The notes beneath the pieces were generated by a model. It did not search any database. It was not told the origin of the DNA and worked only from the letters and a program-made list of their open reading frames with translations. Below, piece after piece: positions 49,931 through 59,584 of a DNA stretch of 64,000 bases. Numbering within the stretch: position 1 is the stretch's first letter; each line of letters opens with the position of its first letter. This DNA comes from Cubamyces lactineus (lineage: Eukaryota > Basidiomycota > Agaricomycetes > Polyporales > Polyporaceae), in assembly GCA_022376465.1 (NCBI GenBank), contig JACDTU010000015.1:972420-1036419 (forward strand), read 5' to 3'. The position numbers were made by a program, and so were the translations under genes.

Positions 49931-50448
49931 TCATAGCTTCGACGTAGGCCGAAGCAACTTTGCTAGACCATCCCTCGTAGCGGGAGTCATCCGCACACTC
50001 TTCCTCGATTCCCGGTCCACGAAAACGTGGGTGTAACCGCCTACGGCGCTGGGTTCAGCGCTACCTTGCTCGAATACAGCGACCTCGTACGTGACTGAGC
50101 TCGATCCAAGTTTTGTCACCCTCAGGCCGAGGTCGAGGACGGCTGGAAAGGAAAGAGGGGAGAAGAAGTGGCAGAAGGAAGAGACGACGAGGCCGATAGA
50201 AGGTGAGCAGGACGGAACGAGTTGGGCGTGTTGGATGAGGTAGGTGTTGACGACGGAGTCGAAGAGGTGGTAGTAAACCGAGTTGTTGATGTGAGAGTAC
50301 TGGTCGTTGTCTATCCTGTGCGTTGGATCAGTAACACAGATAGACGTACAGGGCGTTGAAGGACTGACCAACGAGTGCGATAGGAGAGGAAGAACGGATA
50401 GTCTGTGCGTTCTCTCTGCCGCAACGCTGTGGGATCGTTGTCAGACAT
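49931..50448 (-). CDS. Hotdog-fold acyl-CoA thioesterase (4HBT/YbgC-like)
   Basis: Two exons: start 50448 (MSDNDPTALRQRERTDYPFF), intron 50316-50368 (53 nt), stop at 49931. The join gives TRW-IDNDQYSHINNSVYYHL, the canonical hotdog motif with the catalytic-type Asp and the HINN turn. The rest (VSSFCHFFSPLSFPAVLDLG, RVTKLGSSSVTYEVAVF, GGYTHVFVDRESRKSVRM) follows the usual strand order. The product is about 150 residues, normal for the family. It should hydrolyse an acyl-CoA; which one is unknown. Confidence 0.85.
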
Positions 50449-50703
50449 GTCGCGTGTTCTCTAGTTCTGGGGGATGGACTGTGTTACTGTGCTAGACTCT
50501 GCTGGTTTCCATGTCGGACTCACTACAGGCGTATGTTTCTTGGTCGCGAAGCCTCAGCAGTCCAACACCGCGCCACTTCCCCACACCGGGACCGATCATC
50601 GTGTTCTCGCATGGGCGCTCAACACTGTTCTTCGCTCTTGACCACGACGACGTTACTCTTCGCGACGACGTTACTCTCCACGACGAGCTCTCTCTGTTCA
50701 ACG

Positions 50704-52399
50704 ATGAGCGCGAGGGCTCCCTTTGTCCCGCAACGTTCCGCCTCGCGCGCTTCCGACAAACCCTCCGATACTACCAAGCCGAGGTCCCCCCAGCCCGAGT
50801 ATGAACCTTTCCATTCAAACGGCCTCCTTGAGCCCTCTGGCGGCATCACTGGTGACACCACTAAATCTGGTGAAGTTGCTAGAACTGCAAACAACGGCGG
50901 TATTGGCTCTGCTACCACTCATGGCTTTGGTGTCCAATTCAAGCCTCTGAATGTTACGACTCTCACCAAGAGGAAGAATGACGCTCAACCTCCCACTGCG
51001 TTGCCGCATGGGTCTGGAAAATCGCGTCAGTCTCTCGATGGCTCTGCCCGCTCTCCAAAACCGTTCTCTGCTGGTCAACAAGCTCGTCTGGGGGCTCCCA
51101 ATCGTCCTGTGTCGCCGTTCTTCCCTGCTTCGTCTGCGGTATCTATGCAGCGCTTCAGGGCTCCTACTGCTCCGCCTCAAATCACTCGTAACGACGATTT
51201 CAGCTCAAACCAAGCGCATATAGTCTCTTTTCAGGGATCTATCGCAAACGAACCTGGTGACCTTGCAGGCAAACCTCTCGGGCCTGCTCCTGACCAGAGC
51301 TATCGTCTCGCGCACGCTCTTGATACGTCTTTTGGTAGCCTTCGCTCTCGCACTGCTTCCCAGCCCTCTCTTGCTAGCATACACGAAGTTGCAGAAGAAG
51401 ATGAGGCAACCAGTCCCCAGAAACTACTTGCTATGGAATCATCCTCTGCCAATGCTGTCAATGGCCTGAGAGACTATACTCGTGGATATGAGCAGCAACA
51501 CCCGTTCTCAGACACTATCGAAGACGAGGCCCATATGCAGCAAGGTCTCAGGCGCTCTACCAAGCGCACTGGACGTGGTGAAGAAGACGAAGATGAGTTC
51601 GAGTACGGGACGGGTGCGAAGAGGTACAAGCCAGCAGAATACCAGGTGCGTGTTTGTCGACTTTTTGCATATTCAAACGAGCTATATGCGCGCAGGACAA
51701 CTTTGCCCCGCTCTATAACGGCCAATTATCCCCCACACATCGCCCTGGTACCGCGTACGAACGCACAGTGACTCCAGCACATGTTGGTGGTCCTGGTCCT
51801 CTTTTTGCGCCATCTGCGCAGTTCCCTCCAGGATTCGTCAAAGGCCCGGACGATATGGATAAGCATCGTCGAGCGCTATATATGCTCCTCGGGCAAGATT
51901 TTGACGTCGTTATGGAGGCGCATGCAGACACATACCAGCAGGCAAGGAAGAAGTGGTCAGAGTGTTCTGTCGAGGAGTGGACACAAGGTGCAGATGGTAC
52001 GTTGTTGCCTCCACTCGCCCTGCTCGCGATTACGACCGTTGTTGTCTATCCGCAGAGCTGGCTGGAAGATTCGGAAAGATGCTCGACTTTGTACGCACAG
52101 ATGCCTCCATCTCTTGACGGCAGACGCTAATCTGTTACATATCAGGTCAAGGGCCATATGACGTGAGTACCACTGCATGTCGCGATTGCGCTCATAACAC
52201 AAGCCGTTCATCTAGCACGAAGCTGGCACTTTACGCCAGCATGCAGACGAATATCGATGAACACAAGCAAGTTCTGTCTGAACGCGAGAAGACGCTGAAG
52301 GAGGCTAGGGAGAGCCTCGTTAGGGAGGGTGGTGCCGTTGTTGGTAGCATGCCCGTTCTTGCTGCCCCTGCTGAGAAGGCCGAAGTTTGTGGAAAATAA
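50704..52399 (+). CDS. Disordered protein with helical C-terminus, possibly ECM11-like
   Basis: Start at 50704 (MSARAPFVPQRSASRASDKP). The first ~310 residues are Ser/Pro/Thr-rich and disordered, with an acidic/basic patch (STKRTGRGEEDEDEFEYGTG) before an intron near 51644-51695. The second part (GPLFAPSAQFPPGFVKGPDD, LGQDFDVVMEAHADTYQQAR, then ELAGRFGKMLDFVKGHM and TKLALYASMQTNIDEHKQVL) is helical and ends with a coiled coil. The WSECSVEEWT...GKMLDF region resembles the C-terminal domain of ECM11-type proteins (in yeast, a synaptonemal-complex component), but this is a tentative match. The stop is at 52397-52399. Confidence 0.55.
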
Positions 52400-52552
52400 C
52401 CTTTGTACGTGACAGTCCTGTAAACCTTTGCCTCAAACCACTTCGAACCGCTGTTGCAATCCGAGATCCATCCCATCCGTACTGTATATAGTTAAACAAG
52501 CATGCTGCACACTTTCATTGCAATTCATCCTTCCGTGACTGTGCACTCTCCC

Positions 52553-53070
52553 TCACGCGTCCTTTGCCTGCAACTCCTTGACAATCTCGACCGCACGCTT
52601 GAACTTTGCCTTGTCCTCGTCCGTCGCCTTGACAGAACTCTCACCCGTTCCACAGCCCTGCGGCCCGCCATTCTGCCACATGAAGTCGTCGCACCCGAAC
52701 GCGATGCTGGTGTCCATTCCGTAGATGTCCTCGCTCCCCGGCGGGCTCTCGGTCGGGATGGACTTGAGGATGTCCTTGAGCTCGTTTACAAGCGCAGCGG
52801 TGTGCGCATCCGCGGCGGAGATCGACTTGGGCACTGCGTCCTGGAGAGAGGGGGTGCCTTTGGGCCGGACAGCGCTCGTGATGTTGAGCAGGTTCTGCGT
52901 CGGGATGCCCGTGATGGTGACGATGGCTTCAGGCGTCGGGGGCGCGAACCCGCCGGTGATGCCTAGTGGACGTGCGCGTGGTTAGTCGTTATCGGCGCGG
53001 CGATGGCACGTCGTCGCGATACGCGATACGCACCGTGCTGGAGGCGGAGGGAGAACTCGGGGATCGACAT
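52553..53070 (-). CDS. Small conserved-looking protein of unknown function
   Basis: Two exons. Exon 1 starts at 53070 with MSIPEFSLRLQHG; an intron with GTGCGT donor and CACTAG acceptor (about 52962-53031) joins it to GITGGFAPPTPEAIVTITGI. The rest is about 125 residues: NLLNITSAVRPKGTPSLQDA, LVNELKDILKSIPTESPPGS, YGMDTSIAFGCDDFMWQNGG and a C-terminal helix KAKFKRAVEIVKELQAKDA. I do not recognise a domain. The regular codon use and clean splice signals support a real gene. Confidence 0.65.
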
Positions 53071-53268
53071 GGCTCAAGATGCGGGTCGTAGGTGATTGGG
53101 GCAGAAAGTGGTTGAGGTAGATGGGAGAGAGAGGCGAAGGCGGGCTGAGGGCGATGGTGGCTGCTTAAAGGGAGCTGAGACGCGGTGGCGCGCCTCTCGC
53201 TCGCTGCGCCGGAGTAGCGTGACGTCACGCTCTCCGGTCCGCAGGCCGCACGCTCGACTTGGCGGAAG

Positions 53269-56200
53269 CTAGCAGACGACACAATCTTCCTTGAAGCTCA
53301 AGTTGTACATCGTCTTGTCTACCGTCTTCTCAATCTTCTTCCAGTCCGACCGACGCTGGATAAACTCGTAGATGTCCTGTACAATCGACCCATCAGCATA
53401 CAATAGACTGAGACGAGGGCCACACGGACCTCTGGACGGTATGCGCCGCCGTAGCGCGTCACGTCTCGGACAATCTGTGCGAGGTCCTTCGCGTCCTCGA
53501 CAACGTAGACGTGCCCGAGCATCTTGAGGTACGCAAACTCGGAGGTGATGCTCGCAACGCGGAGAGAGGTGATGAACGCGTGGTAGGCGTTCAGGTCCGC
53601 GATGACTTGGAAGCCCCCGTTCAGCGATATGATCTGCCGCTTGAGGTGCTTTTGCAAGATGCTACAATGCTAATGAGCACAAAGAGCAACACCAGACGTC
53701 TTGACCCGAGCACGTACGCAATCAACCGGATGCCGACTTCCTGGTAAAACACCTCAAGCACTTCCTTACTCGTGCTGCCCTTGAGCAGCTGGCAGTGCAT
53801 CTGGAGGCACTTGATCGCCTCGCGGCAGCCCTCCGTCGGGCCGAGCTCGAGCGGGCTGTCTTCGGGCGGATAGTACTCGCGCGGCTTGGTCAGCTTCTGG
53901 ATGATGTGCTCGACCTGGTTCATGAGCGCGTCCGTCGCAGCGTTGAGCCCGCCTGCGACACAGTCGTCGAGCACGTCCTCAAAATGCTTCTTCTCGCGTA
54001 TAACGCTGTTTAAGAAGTCTGTCTTGTCAATATGCGGCGCCTTGCGGGAGAAAGGTCAGTGTGCAGAAACAGCTGTGGGGCGGCAGACGTACGAGCTCCT
54101 TGTCAAAATAGACTTGTATCATGGACTGCATCGTGTCGCCGATGTGCACGAGCTCAAAGAACTGCAGCAGCGGCGCGACGCTCTTCGTGTCGTGCTCTGC
54201 AGGCTTGTACGACTTCATCTGCTCAATGGCCCTATGTCAAACGTCAGCATCCCTCAACACAAACTTATCCATCTGGCGGCGTACGTCTCGAAACCAGGCT
54301 TGATGTGACGCTCGCCCAGTGCTTGGAGGAGCAACACGAAAATCTCCTCGATCGTGTCCCGGACGCGGTGCCCGTACGTGCCTGGGTAGCCAGAGAATGT
54401 CTCGACGCGCTTAAGAGACTCGCGGTCGGCGTGGATGAGCTCGAGCGCGGTGTCGAGCGAGAGGAGCAGGTCGAGATTGTCCAGGCCTGCAGTGGCGCTC
54501 GTGCTCGCGCTGGGTGCGGGTGCGGAGTTGGGCGTCGACACGCGGGTGGACTCGAGCGATGTCGCGGCGGTGCTAGACTCTTGGGAGGTTGAGACGGTGA
54601 GAGAAGCTGCATGGAAAACGTCAGTAGTTTAAACTGAGGATGAATGGGATCGACTTACAGCGGGCGGTCGTCACGCTGTCCGTCTCCTTTCCCTTTTCTT
54701 TTGTCGCCTCTTCCTCATCCTCGTCATCCCCGCCAATATCGAAGAGCATCCCTTCTCCGCCCTTGTCAAAGTCTCTCACATAGCCATCCTTGGAGCTGCC
54801 CCCACCCCACGACGACATGCGCGCGAACGGAAACCCACCGCCGCTCCCACTCGTTCCCCCCGCTGATGCTCCTGAGCTCGCGCCGGTCGCGCCCCAGCGC
54901 TGCGGGTTCAGCATCGCGATGCCTTGCACCGCCGCGGAGCTGCCGGTGGTGATGGCCGCCCCGACGGCCTTACCAACCGTGCGCGGGACAATGGTGACGG
55001 GGAGAAGGAGGACGTCGGTAAAGGACGCGAGCACGGTGCGCTTGACCTGCGCGGGGTTGTGTGATCCGAGGAAGCGCGCTGTCTCTGCAGTGGTGGGGGA
55101 GGCGGTACTTGGAAGACGGTGCTCGGAGAGCTGCAACAAGTCAGTCGGGTGCAAGAACGCCATGGACGGGGAGGACGGACCTGCTTCTCCCATGTGCGGC
55201 AGGTCATCTCGAAGCTTTGCTTGACAAACTCGGTTTCTTCGTCAAGGTACTCGTCCATGTTCGCCTCGAACATCCGATATCTGTTCGGTTAACAGTTAGC
55301 TTCGCGACAACCCGTACGGGTTGAGCACGTACACGACGTCCTCCGCTTTTGTCTTGGGAAAGTCGGGGTCCTTGGCGGACGCGACCTGGACGATGGTGTC
55401 GACCATGCGCCAAGCTTCCTTGAAGCTCGCGGCGGTCGCTTTGAGGAAGATTTCATTTGAGATCTCTCGCGCGCGGGTCAGGAGCGAGGAGATGTACTCT
55501 CCTACCTGTGCAAAGTGAATGACTCTCGGTTCGATCGGAATCACGCGCTGGAAGGGCTCACCACTTCGTTCGCGAGACGGTCCGCGAACGATAGTAACAC
55601 ATTGGCCTCGGGCGGGAAGACGCGTACGGCGCGTGAGCCATGCTCCTGGAGCGCAGCGAGGATTTCCGCGATGAATTCGTCCATGGCGGTGAAGTCGAGC
55701 TCCGAGTCCTTCCTGCACCGCGCCCCCGCATGAACAAGACGCGCGGGCGACCAAAGCAAGCAAGACGTACGTGAAGTTGTCGAGCGGTTTCCATTTGCTC
55801 TGCTCGTAGAAGATCTCGCGCTTTTCGGCCCAGACCTTGCCGAGCTCCCATTCGGCGCCAGGGCCGTCCCAGACTTCCCAGCTGGCGTCGGCGGCCTCGC
55901 GCATGGCGTGCTCGTCGCCGTTGCCGTCGGCGACGTCGAAGGCGGTGAGGAGGCCGTCCTCGAAGCGGTCTATGGCTGCGCGGAGGGCGGCGCTGAGGGA
56001 GTCCCATGCGCGGAGAGGCTTGACGGCGGGGGAGAGGAAGCGGGAGAGAAGCCGAAGCGTGTGCGCTTGACTTTGGAGGGGCGGTGCGGGGGACGGGAAG
56101 AGGCTGGAGAGGACGGCGTGTGGGGGAGCGGAGAGGGCGGCGGTGAGAGGCTTGAGGAGGTTGTGCGCGCGAACGTAAAGAGAGCGAAACGACTTGGAGG

Positions 56201-56663
56201 AGGAGGGAAATGCGGGGGTGGGAGGGGAGAGAGTGAACGCACCTGCGCTGCTGCCGCCAACAAAGTCGCCCATCTCGTCTGCCTGGGCATTGACGGAGGC
56301 AAAGTCGCCAAACTCGTCGTCGAGACTCTCCGTCTGGAGGGTGGGCGGGGCATGGCCGCGATCGAGTGCGTTCTGCACTCTTGCCTGCTCCTCGAGCGCG
56401 TCGAGGACGTGGGCGAGATGGAGGCGGTCTACGGCGAAGGCAAGCCATCTGGCCTCCCAGACGCGTTCGTCGCGGGCGAGGGTGGCGAGAGCACGGGAGC
56501 AGCGGGCGTAGGCGGGGATGTCGGGGATGGCGAGGAGAGAGAGGATGGAGATGTGGACGTCGACGGGGAGACGGCCGATGACCTGGAAGGGGGCAGGAGC
56601 GGTGGAGGGTGGCTTGTGGAGGGCGTGGAGACGGACAGGCTCTAGCGTCGCAAACTTGTCCAT
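53269..56663 (-). CDS. RCY1: Recyclin-1 (F-box plus Sec10-like exocyst domain), CaaX-ended
   Basis: Start at 56663 (MDKFATLEPVRLHALHKPPS). The F-box LPVDVHISILSLLAIPDIPA lies at ~residue 30-50. A linker with a DDEFGDFASV motif and low-complexity region follows, then a long helical region of the Sec10/exocyst type: KWKPLDNFT-KDSELDFTAM, VGEYISSLLTRAREISNEIF, YRMFEANMDEYLDEETEFVK, LDLLLSLDTALELIHADRES, LLQFFELVHIGDTMQSMIQV and YHAFITSLRVASITSEFAYL. The final exon ends KEDCVVC: a C-terminal CaaX box. This is the architecture of yeast Rcy1, which recycles endocytosed membrane proteins such as Snc1 and needs its CaaX cysteine. About eight introns. It is the last intact chromosomal gene before the telomere. 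Confidence 0.9.
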
Positions 56664-56727
56664 CGTGGGCAGAGCAGAGGAGGAGATCACTCCGCAGCGT
56701 CTTTCTGCTACCGAGCGGTCACGTCCT

Positions 56728-57015
56728 CCAGATGTCCAGCATCGAGCGGAATCTCTCTTCCCAGCCAGCGTGAGAGGTGAGCGACCTTTGCCTAAGCTAT
56801 GCGAGCAGTCCTCATCAGGCATCTAGCTCATTATCACAATTGGCGGAACAGTGTCCAGCACCGAGCCATCAGCATGGACAATCTCCTGTGCCGCGACGAA
56901 GATGTCTCTCTCTTCTGCGCGGTCCTGAATGACTGGGACCTCGGTATCGATGTCAAAGACGCGAGCTTGACACACACCGGCTTGGCAGTCACAGGCACGG
57001 TACAACGTTCATGGC
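56728..57015 (+). pseudogene. Truncated duplicate of the FunK1-like gene
   Basis: From about GTCACGTCCTCCAG to CACAGGCACGGTA this matches 41391-41712 closely at nucleotide level, including the intron and the sequence encoding AHYHNWRNSVQHRAIS, LFCAVLNDWDLGID and LTHTGLAVTGTV. Small deletions remove parts of exon 1. After 57002 the match ends and the frame runs into unrelated sequence (QRSWPSAYL), so neither the start nor the rest of the C-lobe is present. The same HRA substitution is found, so the substitution predates the duplication. Confidence 0.85.
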
Positions 57016-58170
57016 CATCGGCCTACCTGAGCAATGTCTTGTGTCTACTGACCACCACATCGAGCCTAAGTCGAGACAAGCGTAAGTCGAGGCGAGCCTA
57101 AGCCGAGGATACCTTCGAAGGAGTCCTCGCTACTCGTTGCTTGCTGCTTGCTGCTCGTTGCTCGTTGTTCGTTGCACGCCGCCGGCAGTTCGCTTCATGA
57201 GCCTGCAAGCACACTCCCGCTGCAGTTTGGCTTGCATGCACTACTATTACACCTGATACGAGGCTACGAGGCACCTATCCAGCCGTATACCATGCTATAC
57301 AGTAGATCCTGGCTGCATGCAAACACGGGAATAGGCTGGATGGCTGGTATACTTGATACGGCCAGCGTCGGGATCACGCTGGAGAGGAGGAAGAGGGAAG
57401 AATGTACCAGCTCGAAGCTGAGGAAGAACCTCAGCTCGAGAGGCTCTTTATTCGTATGTACCTAGGAGTGATAATAAACCTATAGTAAGCGTAGTAAGCC
57501 ACAGACATAAAGGAGGAATAAGAATATCTTGTACTCCGAAATTAGCGTGTATAGAGAGGAGCTTAAATGAAACTAAATGATTACATCGGTATACATTGGT
57601 ATGAGGGGATCCCGCGGACAAAAATATATGGGTTTCAAGTTGACAGGCTCGTTTTGTAACTTCGGCTTCACCCTGCTAAATCTCGGACTTGCATGATAGC
57701 TTTGCTTTCGAAAAATTACTCTGCTTTCGGAGCTTGAATTGGAACAATACGATTTCAACTTCGGAGCGCAACTTCGGAACTGAACTTCGAACGGGCGCTC
57801 CGATGCGGGCGCTCCGTCCCTACCCACAAGTTAGACTGCACCATGCCAGGCCGGGGCCACATTGTTGTCTGAGCCACACCTGAGAGCCTTGTTGTGATCT
57901 ACATCTTTCTTGAATGTAATTTCACCAATTTCTGTGACCAGATTGTGCTCTGGGCATGATCCCACATGTTGAACTAGACGCGCATTAGGCGCTGACTAAT
58001 AGCAGGCTAGTAAGCGGGAATGGACACGAGGCTACCAGTCTCCTGGAGAAAGTTCCGGATACTGTGGCTGAGGTACTACGTAGTATGACATCGTACTATA
58101 CAGTATTACATCATAGCCTCCATGTACATGTATATAAGGCTGCTCTGTAGGAGCAGTATTTATAGGGAAA
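57016..58170. other. Gene-free subtelomeric DNA
   Basis: About 1.15 kb, more AT-rich than the gene region in parts. It holds imperfect repeats: TAAGTCGAG/TAAGCCGAG words at 57065-57105 and a tandem CTTGCTG/CTCGTTG tract at 57133-57176. A TATATAA near 58130 and a small hairpin (CTGCTCTGTAGGAGCAG, 58140-58157) lie near its right end. No gene recognised. Confidence 0.5.
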
Positions 58171-58289
58171 GAAAGAGGGGGGTAAGGGTTAGGCCTTCGG
58201 CTAAGGCCTTAGGGCTTTGTTCCCGGACCCCGAAAAGTGCCGATTTTGGCATGTCATGCGGGGTCTACCACGCGGGCTACCACCTCTGT

Positions 58290-58328
58290 GGTTAGGGTTA
58301 GGGTTAGGGTTAGGGTTAGGGTTAGGGA
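58290..58328 (+). repeat. Interstitial telomeric repeat, about 6 TTAGGG units
   Basis: Six perfect GTTAGG units in the same orientation as the terminal telomere (G-rich strand toward the right end). It directly abuts the short pseudo-LTR copy. This looks like a former chromosome end onto which element sequence was later added. Confidence 0.95.
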
Positions 58329-59005
58329 GGGGAGCCCGACGCGATCGAGCGTTAGCGAGATTTGCGGCGGGCGACGACGTTCGAGAGGGGTGTCGAAAGA
58401 CTTGGGCCAACTGGGGCTGGTGAGGAACACCAACCCGCCCAGTTTCGACCTTTTAGCCGGTCTCTTCAGGGCCTATACAGTTCTTTACGATTAAGTTCAA
58501 ACCCTATCCCAGCGGCGTATCACCGCTTGCACGAGGGATAGGTTTTACGAATTCAGCTGACGCGGCGGCGGCCGAAGGCCGCCGTCCTTACCTTCTGCCG
58601 ATGGGGACGGCTGAAAGCGTAAGACTGATTTGACTCTAAACTTTAACTCGCGGAGCGCCTTACCCCGGCGCTCCGGATGACACAATTAGTATGTGTCACT
58701 CGGACCGAGTAAACTAGCGCGCGATCTAATTAAAGACCGGCGCTTGCATACCCCTTAAAGGTTACCTTTTATTACAGATCACGTGACCATGAGACGCCCT
58801 TTAGGCGCTAAAGACTTCCCCGGATAGGATCCGGACCCACCATGGGGGTAGCTAGGCGCCCCTTTCGGGCGCTTCGCCGGGACACGTGCCCCGCCTGTTA
58901 CCGGTCAGGGTGTTCGGTTCACGTGCCCAGTCAATAGGCGCCATGGGTTGTCCCACGGTGTTGTGACCTTAGAATAAACCCTCGAAGTAAACCAGCGCCT
59001 GTTAA
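58320..59005 (-). mobile_element. Solo/downstream pseudo-LTR copy of the Penelope-like element
   Basis: Nearly identical to 63144-63828 at an offset of 4,824 nt (4,823 after a single-base indel in a T run near 58554). Its inner edge is at GGTTAGGG, where the full copy continues GATGGTTAGGG toward the ORF1 start. It contains one hammerhead ribozyme and several strong hairpins: 58503-58542 (CCTATCCC/GGGATAGG enclosing AGCGG/CCGCT), 58566-58584 (CGGCGGCC/GGCCGCCG) and 58856-58872 (GCGCCC/GGGCGC). It carries the 5' leader block but no ORF. Confidence 0.9.
58396..58486 (-). ncRNA. Type I hammerhead ribozyme, copy 1
   Basis: Read on the minus strand. Stem I is open-ended: AAAG/CTTT, bulged A, ACT/AGT, internal loop GTATA/CA, then GGCC/GGCC. 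Core CTGAAGA is at 58469-58463. Stem II GACC/GGTC has an 8-nt loop. GAAA is at 58446-58443. Stem III is CTGGG/CCCAG, a 3-nt bulge, then GTTGGTG/CACCAGC with a 5-nt loop. Then comes U-U, so the predicted cut lies between 58409 and 58408. All conserved core bases fit, including the G10.1-C11.1 pair; H17 is U (cleavage triplet GUU, less usual than GUC). Penelope-like elements are known to carry hammerheads in their pseudo-LTRs. Confidence 0.85.
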
Positions 59006-59078
59006 GGTTAGGTTAGGGTTCGGGTTAGGGTTTGGGTTAGAGTTAGGGGTTAGAGTTAGGGTTAGAGTTAGGGTAAGC
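59001..59078 (+). repeat. Degenerate telomeric repeats between the two element copies
   Basis: First a variant block GGTTAGGTTAGGGTTCGGG, shared with the outer copy at 63829-63847. Then TTTGGG, and alternating TTAGAG, TTAGGGG and TTAGGG units up to GGGTAAGCG. On the element's sense strand these form its 3' terminus as CCCTAA-like sequence. Confidence 0.9.
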
Positions 59079-59584
59079 GTTTCCACTACAGTTTTCGCAG
59101 AAACTATCAGTGTGCAGCTCTTGTCGACGATTAGATCGACGACACTCACTGAGTGGTTTGGGTCATAAGGCCATACCTCACGCGGTGAGCGCGTGTCAGC
59201 GAGTGCGTAACTCGTAATGTTTGAGGAACTAAGGAACGGAGGGTGCCAGCCGAGCGGCATCGGCGCGGCAGGGGGGACAGCGCAGAGGGGAAAGCAGAGG
59301 TAATCAACGTCTTACGTGGAAATTGCTTTATAGGCAAACCTTTCTTGGCGACGTTTTAGAGTTGACGTTGGGTTTACAACGGGCGCGGACCCCGTAACGG
59401 GGAAGGCTACCAAGCATCAACAGAAAACAAAAACCACCAAGTGACAAGCCCGGGGGCCTGCCAACGGTTGATCTCACATATCGCCGGAGATCTCGTAAAG
59501 GTATCTTTACAGCCCCGGCGTAACCAACGAATCGTCGTCAGTCAACTACATGCTTTCGCACCCCAAGCGCCGCCTCTTACCGGC

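Noticed and set aside
55908..56645. 245-codon plus-strand open frame, Gly/Glu-rich
   Set aside because: Antisense shadow of the GC-rich first exon of RCY1; low complexity and no motif.
58170..58290. Possible further telomeric element fragment (GGGGGGTAAGGGTTAGGCC and small inverted repeat GGCCTTCGGCTAAGGCC)
   Set aside because: Only about 120 nt, no match to the element in this window; left as subtelomeric DNA.
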